Positions 45,631-58,176 are shown, counted from the first letter of the stretch. The stretch: DNA of 64,000 bases from Gnetum montanum (GCA_015680685.1 MNCI01034009.1:880878-944877); one strand, 5' to 3'. Notes: generated by a model from the letters alone, not told the origin. Numbers and translations: made by a program.

Positions 45631-48418
45631 ATGGCCTTGAAACGTGGACAACAGGAAGGTCCTGTTCAAGGTGGAAGCAAACGACCGAGTAGAGGCGAAG
45701 AACAAGTCCTTGCCAGAAAACACGTAGAGTAGGAGGAAAAATCATTTAGTATCCATCAAGAAGACCCTACTACTGTATAGTCTAGGTAGGATGAAGGAGG
45801 AGTTACTACAGCACCTGAACAGGGACAACATCTCACGTTGCCCCAGGATTATGTTCAGGCTATTCACGAAAGGTCCACATTCACTGCGGTGATTGTGGAA
45901 TTAAAATTTGAATCTTTTATAGAATTTTCTCTTAAGGCTGTTAGGGACCACCTCAAAGGGTCTCCCTTATGGCCTATCCTCTCTGCAAGCAGTGCCTGGT
46001 ACCTAGGGGAAACATGCCAGTTTTGGCACAACAGAGAACAAGGGCACCACCGTTAACATTTGTGGTGTGATAGTTGATTTTTCTATGCAGGCCATTTCAA
46101 AAGTATTAAACCTTCTAAATATAAGATCCAAAGTTGCTTAGTTATCCACCCATTCAGACCTTGATGCATGACGAATTTGGTTGGAGAGGGCATATGGCAA
46201 AGATAAGACATTTGAAGAGTTGACGACGGAAGAGAAGATCTATTTCAAAATTGAAACATATCACCTCTTTCGCATGAAGGGCCTAAAAAGGATTTCAACA
46301 TATGCGGCAAGGGGATGTGCAGTGCTGATGGGGAAGGTTAATGCTACCTTGTCTCATCTATATTTCAAGGAGATCCTAAGGCAGTTCGAGGAATGGAAGA
46401 TAGGGAAACTTACCTTACCCTTCCCTTGTCTTATTAGGAAGTTGTGCCAATGTGATGGTATTAGAGGATACACTAATGATGTCCTCCAAAAAGCCCAGAA
46501 TGCTTCATATGCTGAATTTTTAAAGCCACTAGCTGTAAGGAAAATCACTGGTGAGATGCTGGGACCAGAACAAGAAAAAGAATAGACAGCTGGACCAACT
46601 ACAACTCAACTTGGAGGGCCCAACCAACTTCCAAGCATGGAACCCAGCCAACAACAAGAAGCATGTCCTAGCACGGGCCAAGATCAATTACCGCCGTAAG
46701 ATTACAGACCATCAATGAGCCATCTCAAGGCCATTGTTGAGACGCTCAGTTAGGGAAGTCATGATGATGCAAACCTCTTCTGCGTCATTGAAGATGCCAT
46801 ACAACCCACTATCTCTTTGGATAGCGCAAGGGGTGAGGTGTCCATCCATACAGGAGGAGGGGAAAGTACTTGGTCACAACAGATCTTGGGAAATGTTGCA
46901 TCTTTCCAAGTGCAGTTAGACACTGGTGAAGGGGCCATAGTGGTGGTCATGCAACACCATGATGCAGCGGGAGTCGAAGAAGTGGTTGCGGACCACATTA
47001 AAGAATCGTTCAATGTACTTATTATGCCACCGATAGATCTCATAGGAGCACAGGATGCTCAAACTTTGGCTGGAACCTCAATGACTCCTACGAAACATGA
47101 GTATGCACTTGATCAATTGCTACAAACAGGACAAGTAATGACATCCCTGTTTGACATCCCTTAGGATGTTACAGCAATTCAATCAGACCTCATTTCCACT
47201 AAGGGAAGGCTGGTCTTGATAGAGATGAGGGCCGAGCATGCTGAAGTAGAGGTGAAAAAATTGCAAGAAAAGCTCGTGGCCCTACAAGTAGCACAACGGG
47301 ACCCTTTGCAATTCATTCCTGCAGACTAGTTGGACACTTTTCGAACTAAGAAACTTACCAAGCTATTAACAAAGAATAAGAAGGTGGTAGAAGAAAAAGA
47401 GAAGGCTGTTTGGGATGCCTCTGCAGCATAGGTGCAAACTCATGTGCATAACAAGGCACTCAAGGCCTTATAAGAGGAAAATAAGCAGCTTGTTGCTAAC
47501 AACCTTCGGTTGACCTCCATGGAGAAGCAAAAGAATGTTCTCGAAGAACACTTTCATCAGTTGCGAGAACAATTCGTCCGAGTCAACCAAGACATGAGCC
47601 ATTTAGCTAGGGAGAATCAAACTCTCTCAATGGAGGAGGTATGCACCATTCGCCAAAAGACAGCTATCGAAATAAGCGCGTGGCAAAATGAGGCTAAATG
47701 ACATAAAAAGCTAAAGGAGCACTTCCAGGACCAAGTGGGGATGTACAAACAGATTCTTAAGAAGGATATCCATATGACCAAGGCCCACATCAATGCTATC
47801 AGTGCTCAACACACTGACCATTGGGCCATATTGGACACATATGCACTTGCCCACTAGGTGGAAGTTAAGAACCGGGACCTACAGGTCCAAGATATTACAG
47901 AATACATGGAGCTGGCAAACCTGCGGTATGCCAACCTTGCCATGTTAACAACAGGGTGCCTAAGGATAGAGCTTGAACAACAGGTAGCTACCACCTACAG
48001 CAAATATGAAACAAAATTTGCAGAATGTAAGAAGATATTGCAAAAACTAGAGATTGCAAATTCTGAACTTCAAGTGGTGAAAGCAAGCTACCATGGACAA
48101 AAATATGTTGCAACAGATTTCACTTGATGGCTTGCGAATTTCCAAGAATACAGAGACAAAGCCAGAGCCTATGAGGAAGAACGATGGGTATTTGCGGCCT
48201 GGTATGTTAAGGCAAATCAAATGTTTCTGCAACTACCCTACCCATGGGAAGTGCCGACTCCATCAAACATTGGAAAATTAGCATGGATGACACAAGATCC
48301 CCAGACCAAAGAGGAGAAACTCCAAGCCATACTTCAACACCATCAAGCCCCAAGACCTAGAGCACAAGGCAAGGGGAAAGCACCTATGGAGAAGCCACTG
48401 CCACAAGGAACTAAATGA
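45631..48418 (+). pseudogene. ORF2 of element D: mobile-domain-like protein with long coiled coil
   Basis: From ATG 45631 to TGA 48416-48418, about 930 codons. A one-base insertion near 46045 shifts the frame, and about a dozen in-frame stops are present. Region 1 (45840-46060): VVIVELKF-like and RDHLKGSPLWPILS. Region 2 (46170-46585): ERAYGKDKTF, RISTYAARGCAVLMGKVN, LPFPCLIRKLC, which resembles the plant 'putative transposon protein' domain (PF20167, from memory). Region 3: Gln/Pro linker. Region 4 (47200-48200): coiled coil rich in Lys, Glu and Gln. A basic Pro/Lys tail ends it. No catalytic motif seen. Sister of ORF2 in B. It is the only non-Gag protein of this element, so it may help packaging, nuclear entry or chromatin targeting; that is inference. 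Confidence 0.78.
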
Positions 48419-48598
48419 GTTCCACCAATTTGTAGTTGTAGAACATTCTTTGTGTTGTGTCTCAATTTTGTTTTGATTCCACACTGCAGCATAAATCCAT
48501 TTTTACCATCCACTAATCCTGTACCTATCCACTGTGTAATCAATGGAGCTTGTTCTCACTGTAACTCAAAGATGAATTTTCACTCAGTCATGGGGGTA

Positions 48599-49395
48599 TG
48601 ATGAGTCACCATTTAGTTAACCGCGATATCACGTACGCAATATCGCAACCTATCTCCTCATCTATAAATAAGAGGTAGACAGCTTCGATAGGCATCAGTT
48701 TTTAGTTCTTAGTTTAAGTATTGAGTTTTAGTAGTTCTTTCTCTCAATCCTTTTCCTCCCAGTGCATGCCCACAGTGTGGTGATTGTAATTGTATGGCAT
48801 CCTTATTCAAGTGTGACATACTTGGACATGCACATGACTAGAAATAAAGATCGACATTACTTCATCATTGTAGTATTCACTTAGTTTAATTATTTAATTT
48901 TTAGTGTTATTTATTGCTTTCTTAGTTAACATCTCTTCACCCTAAACTCCTATTAAACACGAAATGAGTACCACTTAATCACAAGCATTTAAGTGTGGCT
49001 ACTTGGCAACCTAGTAGCGTACCTAGGATCTACGCTTGGTAATCCCAGTGGTAGTCATGCATGAGGTCCAAGATGTGTACGAATGATTGAGGAACGTATG
49101 CTCATCGCACTTAGGCTAGCTTAGATTCTCTCTCACTCTTTCTCTCTTAGCTTAGTTAATATTAACTTCCATTGTCTTTAGGAGTAGCATTAGCATAGAA
49201 ACACATCATACACCTCACTCTAGATTAAACCATACATGACAAAGTTAACACTAGTCCAGATGGGAAGATAGTGAACTGCAACCTAAGGATAACTATCTAG
49301 ATATCACAACTAGTCCATCTGTGGAGTTCGACTGGATTGTGCGTAAAATGCTCCTATTTGTATGGTTGAGTGTAGGGGTATCTCACCACTCATCA
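48599..49395 (+). repeat. Element D 3' LTR with polypurine tract before it
   Basis: 797 bp, TGATGAGTCACC to CCACTCATCA. The tract CAGTCATGGGGGTA (48585-48598) adjoins it. TATAAATA near 48663 and GATATCACG motifs lie in U3. Confidence 0.92.
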
Positions 49396-50077
49396 GGTAT
49401 GGTCTAAGTGTAAATGAGGTACATGATTTTTCTCATTTTATGTTTTATAAGTTTAGTCATTTATGACAAGAATGAAAGGTAAAGTAATTTAAGATCTAAT
49501 TCATTTATTGCCTAGCCAACCTAACACAAGTACCCATCCCACTTTCCTAGAGACATCCTAAACACATATAGTGCTACTGGGCTACCAAACGTTAAACATT
49601 GCTAGGTTACCAAACACTATATGTATGGTCGAAGTGGTCGTGCTTGTGTTCATTAACAACTGAAACTTAATTGCTTAATTTAAATGCATTAAAGTAAAGT
49701 GCATTGAAGGAAACATTAATCTGTTCTCAGTGCTACAAGGATTGTCAAAAGGATTTGTTTTTATTCTCGTCACATAGTTGTGCTCAGGTACATCAGTGTT
49801 CAAACAAAGATCCATACACATTTAGACTCCTACTACGAGCACTCAAAAAGTATTCTAACTCTGGAGAAAACAAACTACAAGAGCTTTGCTACTCTATGCA
49901 AAAACTATGGAAAAATATCTAAAAATCATGAGCCCATGCGCTATATTTATAGGCTAGCATATACCTTGCAATATCAGATATTCGATATTGTGTCTTGGGC
50001 TCAACATTGGGTATCTGATGTTGAGGCTCCAATATCAGGTATTTGATATTGAAGTGTGTAAGAATATGACTTGTCAT
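49396..50077 (-). repeat. X- element 3' LTR, right piece
   Basis: Continues the X- LTR interrupted by B, D and the spacer. It ends at GACTTGTCA, followed by TACCCCCATAACTAAATG, the reverse complement of the polypurine tract. The LTR therefore faces minus and its element interior lies to the right. A segment near 49426 matches, in reverse, the E insertion site in X+. Confidence 0.82.
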
Positions 50078-51357
50078 ACCCCCATAACTAAATGAAAACT
50101 CATCCTTGAGTGGAGAAGAGGAGGAAAAAGTTCCTTATAAAATATTAGGAAGGTATAGAATTATTGACTAATATACAAACTAACTCATATGTAACCAATA
50201 CACTCTGAGTGCCCAAGTATACAAAGTTACAATCTTTTACAAAATTGGATGTTCATGATAAGAGAAGTGAACACCCTAGGTAGAACTAACATCCACCCCT
50301 CTTAGTAGCTAAAGAACAAGAAAGAAGAGCCAATGATCATGAACGATCCTCTTCATGTGGTATTGCCACATCCTCGGTGAAGATAATCCCACTTCTAGTC
50401 CATTCTTCCCATTGCAATCATAACAAAATCAATAATTAGTATGCAATGTGTAACACATAGCTGTTAAACTCCTTGTCAATGGTTACACTTGACTAGGTTG
50501 TGATTGTGGTAGATCGATTCCTTTAGGAGTGTTAGTGATAAGGCTAACAAATAGGGTAAAATAGATAAGTGGTTCATTATAGTTGAAAAAGTTCTACACA
50601 AGAAAATATTTGAAGAGGGTGTAAGAATTCACAACAATAAAAAGAAACGTTCACTAAAATATGTTGTAAAGATGTGCACAATTGGATGTCATTGATGAGG
50701 TAAACAAAAGTAGTTGATTGTAAGAGTGTCTAAGGGTAAAGGCCTTAACTAATCCCACCAAAACATATGTAAGTGGGTTCTCCCCAAAGTAGGCACAGGC
50801 CTTTTATGCCCTTGCATAACTTCAAACCAAAGAGTCTATGGGCTCCATGGATGATTAATGGTTACGTAAGGTTAAGTACAAAAACTCGGAAGAAACTACC
50901 TAAGAATTTCAACACATGAAACTAGAACATAGAACAAGAACATTAATCAAGTAGTGAGGTGAGACATGGAAAGCATAGATGGATGAGAAAGAGTGGAATG
51001 GAGTTCCTAATTAAGGTCACATGAAGTTGCTTATGAATTTTATGGTTAAATAACTTGATAAGACCCATCATTAGTCCAAAACAAAACCAACCTCGTTTAG
51101 TGGCTTTGCATTGCCATTCTAAAACTAGTTCATCACCTTGAGACATAAGAGTGCTTCCGCAAAACAACCACCATTCCTTATTAAAGAAGAATAGAGAAGT
51201 AGGAAGTGAGGAAGGGCCTTAGTTAGAGAGGACCTTTAGGCATGGGTAACATGTCTTTCTAGTCCCATAACTAGTGCTTGTAGCCCATTTATTTTGTCTA
51301 AGGGATGTGCTTTAAATTCCCATCTTTTTTAAAAAATAAGAATCACACCATGCAAAG
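50078..51357 (-). mobile_element. X- element, 3' non-coding interior
   Basis: Polypurine tract and 3' non-coding module on the minus strand, matching A (6740-7010) and E (59890-60110) in order. No coding domain. Its right edge is a 74-bp segment repeated in diverged form across the X+ insertion (51358 onward and 62319 onward). Confidence 0.7.
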
Positions 51358-51387
51358 ATGTATGAATTTATTTTGTCAAAGGGATGT

Positions 51388-51998
51388 TGATAAAACATGT
51401 TTCTTCGTTTGCTTCGATGTTGGGTACTTGACATTGGGGGGTATACTTTGGCCTATAAATATTGCACTTGGGCTCCTAATTTGGCATTAGTTTTTGCAGT
51501 TTCTAGTCAAAGTAGTGAAGCTCTTGTAGTTTATTTTCCCCAGAGTTAGAATATTTTTTGAGTGCCCACAGAAGGAGTCTAAGTGTGCACGATTCTTTGT
51601 TTTAACACTGATGTACCTGAGCATAGTAGTGTGAGGGTAATAAAAATGAACTCTTTTGATAATCCTTGCAGCACTGAGAATAGATTAATGTTTCTTTTAA
51701 TGCACTTTACTTTCCTGCATTCTACTTTAATGCATTTGAATTAAGCAATTACTTTTCAGCAATTAATGAACACAAGCCCGACGACTTTGAGCATACATAA
51801 AGTACTTGGTACCCCAGCAATGCTTAATGTTTGGTAGCCCAGCAACACTATATGTGTTCAAGATGTGTCCAAGAAAGTGGGGTGGTTACTTGTGTTAGGC
51901 TAGCTAGGTAGTAGATGAATTAGATCTTCAATTTCTTTATCCATCATTCTTTTTGTAGGAAATCAAATTTATAAAACATAAAAAACAAAAATCATGTA
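51388..51998 (+). repeat. X+ solo LTR, left piece
   Basis: Plus-oriented LTR of the same broad family, beginning TGATAAAACATG after GATGT. TATAAATA lies near 51455. It is cut by element E at 51998. No primer site follows its right piece, so it is a solo LTR. Confidence 0.72.
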
Positions 51999-53015
51999 TG
52001 ATGCCGCGTACGCGATATCGTGGCCATCGCGATGCCACGTACGCGATATCGTGGCCATCGCGATGCCACGTATGCGATATCGTGGCCGTCGCGATATCGC
52101 ATTGTCCCCTGCGATATTGTGTACACGATATAGTGGTCTGTCACCAAATCTATAAATAAGAGGTGGCACTCCCCTCATTTCTCATCCTAGGCTAGAAGTA
52201 GCGAAGCTCTGGCAGTTTAGTCACTCCAGAGATAGAATATTTTCCATGTGCCTGCAGTAGGAGTCCCCAAGTGAATGGATCTTTATTCAAGCAGCTTTGT
52301 ACCTGAACGCAAGTTGTGTATAGCAATAAAGACGAGCTTTGTGGATAAACCTTGCAGTGCATGGAATAGGTTTATTACATGTTATTTCTTACATGTTATT
52401 TATTACATGCATTAGCACGACATGAGTACGACTTGGTTATGAGCATTGACGAATGTGTACGGCTAACCAAGGAATCGGCTACTCATCGTGATTAGATTCT
52501 CTCATCCTTGTCTCCTAGAACACGAGATGAGTATGACTTGAGTATGAGCATCTATGGATGTGTATGGCTAGTCAAGGAATCGGTTGCTCATCACGCTTAG
52601 GCTAGTTAGGTGCCTCAGTACGACCACTTCGAGCACGTGCGTTACGTGTGGTGATCCCAGTAGCGATTAGCATTTGGTAGCCATAGTTGCATAGTTCAAG
52701 GTGTGTACGGTAAGTGGAAATGGATGCTGACGCTAGTTAATTTAGACTTAGGACATTAGTTAGAGTTAGCTAGTTTCTCAACCCTTCGCTCTTAGTATAG
52801 AAGACATAAAATCATAAAAGACCAAAAAAATCATATACCTCAGACTTACTTAACCATACACCATGACAACAACAAGTAAGTTTAGGAAGACAACGAATGA
52901 TTAACCCCAAGTGTTCCATGGGGCGTTTAGGTATTTAGTCTGCGGAGTTCGACTAGATAGCGTGTGCTACACTCATTTCATACGGTTGAGTGTAGGGGTA
53001 CCTCGCCACTCATCA
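51999..53015 (+). repeat. Element E 5' LTR
   Basis: 1017 bp, TGATGCCGCG to CCACTCATCA. Three 31-bp copies of a GATGCC(A/G)CGTACGCGATATC unit (52000-52092) lie at its start and are absent from the 3' LTR. TATAAATA is at 52151-52158. An indel near 52780-52840 also separates the two LTRs. Confidence 0.92.
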
Positions 53016-53016
53016 T

Positions 53017-53035
53017 TGGCGCCGTTGCCAGGGAC
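53017..53035 (+). other. Primer binding site of element E, tRNA-Asp
   Basis: TGGCGCCGTTGCCAGGGAC, one base after the LTR. It has one mismatch in the first eighteen bases to the complement of plant tRNA-Asp(GUC). Confidence 0.92.
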
Positions 53036-53156
53036 TAAGTGTTTGTGCACCGAATTGAACATAAGGGATATCACTCACATTGTTGTGAGCCTTAACGAAC
53101 CTTCGGGTTAATCAAGATAAAAATTTATATAACGGTGAAATAGCACACCAATCAAA

Positions 53157-55079
53157 ATGCCTTCTTCTCATAAGAGCAACTCACCGCCTAAGGACCACAC
53201 GCAAGATAGTCGGCAAGATAAAAAACATAACCAAAATCAGCCAAGTCCTAAACAATACAAGATGACATATACTCATCCTGATGAGTATATTCCTAATTTC
53301 ACTTTTTTCCTCCATCAAGACGAGCAACTGTGGTGGAGAGATTTGCAAGGTAACATCGTGTTACCCCCAGATCTAGCTATCTCTCGCATGCTTTTCCATG
53401 CCTTGGCGCAGATTGGCATGCAAGAACTATTTGCTGAATATGTTGCAGAAGATTTTGACATGAGTGATTATTATCCCACAGATGCCCAACGTATGAGAGA
53501 CTTAAGGCAGGAGAGTCAACATGCATTGTCGAAGGGCAAGGCCCTGCATGTCCTTAGTGAAATAGGAGACGAGGAACCCTTTATCACGGGTTCTTTAGCA
53601 AAAGATGTTCCCCCTTCTAACAATGGTGAGGAGGTTGAGTATCAGAACCTATGATCAATGATACATATCCTTGGTTTTGATGCCCATGAACACCAGCTGT
53701 TCACAAAGGGAACAACCACTCGTGTTGAGGATGGGCACTTAGATCGTCACCATAATCAGGGCCATAGCAGCCGAAGAGAAGGTAAGAAACATCATCATGG
53801 CGATGGTTCCCCTTATTTTTTTCCTTCTTCACATCACTCATCCTCTCTTTCCACATATAGGCGTAGCCACCATGAACATAAAGGTGAGGATAAAAGTAAA
53901 AAGCACGAAAGACCTCGACGTGAAAGTCGAGAGAGAGGACAAGGGCAAGGACGTAGGGAGAGTAGGGAACAACACAGACATCACAAGTGTCATGAAAGAG
54001 ACAATCATGACGAGCCCCTACTCACAACCCGAAGTATGCTTGACATTACAGAGGCAGTTAGGATTCCCACAAGGCATTTAAAGGATAGCCAGATCAAACG
54101 ATTAGACATGAACAACATCCCACGGTTTGAAGGGGGATACAATGCTGATCCGTAAAATCATTTACAGGCATTCCACGATGCCTATGCCTTGCAGAATATA
54201 GAGAATGAGTGGCAAAAACTTAAGTTGTTCCCAAGGACACTCACCAAAGAAGCAGAGAGCTGGTACCGGTCCTTAGAACTGGAAACCATCAGGAGGTGGA
54301 GTACGATGGTAGAACTATTCAACGAAAATTATCAAACGTACTCCAGAGTATCCAATTTGCATAAGCAGATCCAAGGCTGGAAGCAAGGTACATATGAATC
54401 CTTGGATGTTGCCATGGCCCGCTACTACACATTGTTACATCGTTGCCTGGGCCATGGGTACGCTCAGCGGGATCAACTTCGCCACATCGTGGATGGGCTA
54501 AGGAATGAAACTAGAAGAACCCTTGGAACTTACGCCCAAGGGAGACTCTCACAACTTAGAGCCCATGAAGTGCAAAACTTGTTGGAGCAAGTAGCAAATG
54601 AAGAAGGTGAGCTACATAAAAGGGAAAGTGCATACGAGTACAACCATGATCCCTCCCTTCGAAAAAAGGAAGTGAAATTTTGTGATGAAGAGGATGAGTT
54701 ACCAATCGAAGACTTGGTGAATCAGAAAACTTTGCTGATCCAAAAATTAATAACCAAGGTATTGACCAAAGTATACCAAATGTGGGATTCCTTAGACTCA
54801 AGAATTGAAACATTCTTGAAAATTGTAGAAGAGTCTAAGGTAGAACAAAGTAGTGACAAAGGTAAGAAAAAGTGGAAAGATTTAAGCCCTGCACATAACA
54901 AGGGTAAGGGAAAAATCACTAACTCCGATGTGGCTAAGGATTCTGACTCAGACGATGACGGTGGATGTGAGATCTGCCATTATGACCATCCTAAGGGATG
55001 TTGCCCCATCATCTCACATCTACAGGAGTTTGGGGTGTATGCACTTAATCCAAGACTCAACCAATGGCAAACACCCTGA
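53157..55079 (+). pseudogene. gag of element E
   Basis: About 640 codons in one frame from ATG 53157, with in-frame stops at 53652 and 54153. The N-terminal part is polar. Residues about 180-290 are His/Arg-rich. The capsid-like core has RLDMNNIPRFEGGY, WQKLKLFPRTL, ESWYRSLE and LFNENYQTYSRV (54100-54600). A Lys/Glu stretch leads to the zinc-knuckle-like CEICHYDHPKGCC near 54965. After the stop at 55079 the frame continues as a Pro/Tyr-rich tail into protease, which suggests a single Gag-Pol frame. Confidence 0.87.
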
Positions 55080-55202
55080 AGGTTACCTTATCTGTAAGAT
55101 AACCTAAGATAGTTCCACCAACCCTTAACGTATTATCCAAGTGGAACTCCACCATAGCCCATCGGACAGCATCAGCAGTGGCAATACCCATAGTTATGGG
55201 GG

Positions 55203-56447
55203 ATGCCATCGTCGAAACAACAATACCCTTACCGGCAACCTAATCCTTATGGTTATTATGGGCAGCAGCTGATTTCTCCAGGTTACACTATAGGTCACAT
55301 AAACCCTCCATGTTACTACCAAGTTCAGGAGTACTTTAGGACTCCTTCTCCTTCGGGAAACGCTCCATACCCACACTATCCTCCAAATCCATCCGCATCT
55401 CCTACACTAGTAGCCTCGCCGCCAACTACTCCAACAAAGCCTAAAGTAAACCCCACTCAACCGTGACAGCCCAACACTGCAAAGGCTCCCAAACCTCCAA
55501 TATCAGTTGGTTCTAACAATCATACACAAAAAAGACCCTTCCTTAGGATCAACAATCCAACTAAGCCTTCGCCTTCACAAGCGGTTGAGCATCCTAACAC
55601 CACCATACCAAATATGGTTTCGGGAAACCCTTTGACAGAGAAATCGCGTCCAATGCATATAGTTATGTTAACACATACCGTAACTGACTAGATCAAGGTC
55701 AGCCACCTTCCAAAGAAATTATTGGATTCGGGAGTCCCCCTAGTTTACCTCCAAGTCACTGGGAATGAACCCCATAAGGCTCTCCTCGACTCAGGTTCTG
55801 GGGTCAACTTAATCTCATAAGAACTGTATAAAACCTGGAACCTACCTCCACTCAAGAAGAGCAATTTTTGCTTAGAGTTGGCTGACCAATCCATCACTAT
55901 TCCTTTGGGACAGGTCGAGGACATTGTTACCACTGTCGATGGATGATCATATCCAGCTGATTTCCTAGTGATCCAAATAAACAATGACAAAGGGGATTTC
56001 CCAATTATAATGGAAAGGGCATGGCTAAATACAATCGATGCATGCTTATGAATCTGCAACCTTTCCCTAGAAATATCCAAGAAAAATACTTTTGGGAAAA
56101 TTGAGAGGAAAAGAGTTCCATGCATTGCATATAGTGACACAGGGTGTCATTATGTGCAGAAGTCATGGGTAATGCGAAATTTAACATTGCCTGAATGCAA
56201 TCGGTGTGCACAGGATGTTGACATCCAAAAGTGCCTATACGCGACAGCCACACAACAAGAAAACACCCAGTGGCTGATGGCTGATAAAGAGAGCAGCTCG
56301 ACAACCTACATGGAACTAGCTGAGGGAATAACTAGTGCTTACATCAAAAGCACAGACGTATTAGAGCAAGTCCGTTGCCAACTTCTAGCCCTTAACTCCA
56401 AAAACATTAATTGGGGAAAGTTAGAGATTCCTGAAGAGTTTAAATAA
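55203..56447 (+). pseudogene. Gag tail and retropepsin of element E
   Basis: Same frame as gag. Pro/Ser-rich tail to about 55500, then a retropepsin with DSGSGVN at 55788 (intact Asp-Ser-Gly) and FPIIMERAWL near 56000. Stops at 55465, 55690, 55818, 55945 and 56050 interrupt it. It would cleave the Gag-Pol precursor. Confidence 0.8.
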
Positions 56448-56456
56448 GAACCCCTA

Positions 56457-57340
56457 GATTTAAAACTGTTGCCCATCGGTTTGGAATATGTGACCCTTAA
56501 AAACGGAAAATCGGTGATCGTCAATGCAAAGCTCGCACCCAAACAAAAAGAAAATTTGCTAAAGGTGATAAACAAGTGGTCAACAGCATTTGCCTGGTCA
56601 TACCCTAAACTAACCGGAATTGATCCTAGGATATGCCAGCATAGGATTTATATAGACCCCTCTATGAAGCCTCACAAGCAACCCCAGAGGTGATTGAACC
56701 CAAAATTAAAACAAATAGTGAAAGAGGAGCTAGAGCAGCTTCTCAAGGCTGGGTTCATTTACCCTATCGCTGATAGCGAATGGGGTAGTCCTCTTGTCAT
56801 CATACCGAAAAAAGGAGGTAAATGGAGGGTATGTATAGATTTTAGGCTATTAAATATGGCAACATTCAAAGACCACTTCCCATTGCCATTTGTTGACCAA
56901 GTCTTAGACACTATAGCAGGGCATCGCTATTACAGTTTTCTGGATGGATATAGTGGGTACAACCAAATACGAATTGCACCAGAAGACCAAGCCAAGACAA
57001 TGTTCACCAGCCCTTGGAGAACGTTTGCATATAAACAAATGCCTTTTGGCTTGTGCAATGCACCTGCCACGTTCCAACGATTAGTTCTAAGCATCTTTCA
57101 ATAGCAAATCGGTAATAGAGTAGAAGTATTCATGGATGACTTCTCCACTTATGTGATGAGCTTTGATCAAGCCCTCGACCGATTAGAGCAAGTATTGAAA
57201 CGATGTGTTGAAATCAACCTTAAGCTCAATTGGCAAAAGAGTCATTTAATGGTTCAAGAGGGCGTCGTACTGGGGCAAAAAATTTCACAATCAGGAATTG
57301 AGGTGGATCCAAAAAAAAATTAAAGTCATCCAAGGAATTA
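56457..57340 (+). pseudogene. Reverse transcriptase of element E
   Basis: Motifs in order: FAWSYPKLTGIDP, WGSPLVIIPKK, KWRVCIDFRLLN, SFLDGYSGYNQI (catalytic Asp), PFGLCNAPATFQ, and VFMDDFS at 57129 (both Asp present), then NLKLNWQKSHLMVQEGVVLG. The frame shifts at an A-run at 57311-57319, where nine As stand in place of the eight that would keep the frame. Stops near 56691 and 57102. The wording of the motifs is Athila-like. Confidence 0.9.
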
Positions 57341-58176
57341 CCTGACAACCAAAGATCGTTAAAGATATTAGGTCATTCCTTGGACACACTGGCTACTATA
57401 GGAGGTTTATCGCGAACTTCTCCAAAGTTGCCAAACCGTTGGTAGAATTAACAAAAAAAGATGCACCATTTGAATGGACCAAAGAATGTGAACGAGCATT
57501 CTAAACCCTCAAACAGAGGCTTGTAAAAACTCCCATTCTACAAGCCCCTGACTGGTCCAGGCTGTTCCATATCATGACCGATGCATCCAACTACGCCTTA
57601 GGAGCTGTACTAACACAATTAGATGAACAAAAATGACCTTATTACATCCACTGTGCTAGTAAGAGTATCACCAATGCACAACTTAACTACACAACTACAG
57701 AAAAGGAATTAATGGTTGTAGTATTTGCACTAGATGAATTTAGGCACTATGTACTTGGTTACAAAGTGTACATCCATATAGATCATAGTGTAATTTGGTT
57801 CCTTATGAACAAGCCAACGGTTAGCCCACGTATTATACGTTGGTTGGTGATTCTTCAAGAGTTCGACTTAACCATAGTTGACTGCAAAGGCACCGAGAAT
57901 GTAGTTGTTGATCACCTATCTCGGTTGCGGTGGGACAACAAAGAGGATGAATATGCTGTATCTAACCATTTTCCTGATGAAACCCTCTTTGCTGGTGTAG
58001 TAAATAACCAACCCACAGAAATAAATTGGTATAGTAGCATTCTTACCTATCTCACTTCCCAACAAATAGCACAGGAGTTGGACTTTAGGAAGAAACAACA
58101 GTTTCTTCACAAAACCAAGTATTTCATGGAAATCAAGGGACAACTTTATAAAGTCTGCCCTAATGGCTTGGTTTGA
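57341..58176 (+). pseudogene. RNase H region of element E
   Basis: After the frameshift: [14 protein letters not shown] connection, then RNase H with MTDASNYALGAVL, TEKELMVVVFALDEFRHYV and DHLSRL. Stops near 57340, 57503 and 57635. It degrades the RNA of the RNA/DNA hybrid. No second RNase H is present, unlike in the Tat element. Confidence 0.85.

Larger units (their letters stand above)
40858..49395 (+). mobile_element. Element D: gag + ORF2 non-autonomous LTR retrotransposon
   Basis: 8.5 kb with LTRs 40858-41639 and 48599-49395. Primer site, gag, about 1.9 kb non-coding with an internal promoter-like segment, ORF2 and polypurine tract follow in order. There is no pol. It is the uninterrupted sister of B and gives the empty site for the Tat insertion. 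Its duplication is AGTAT/GGTAT once the spacer inversion is undone. Gag, termini and primer site match autonomous E, so mobilisation in trans by E-like enzymes is likely. Confidence 0.9.

Noticed and set aside
45838-46056. Short separate ORF upstream of the mobile domain in D
   Set aside because: It is the N-terminal part of ORF2 displaced by a one-base insertion, as the B copy shows.
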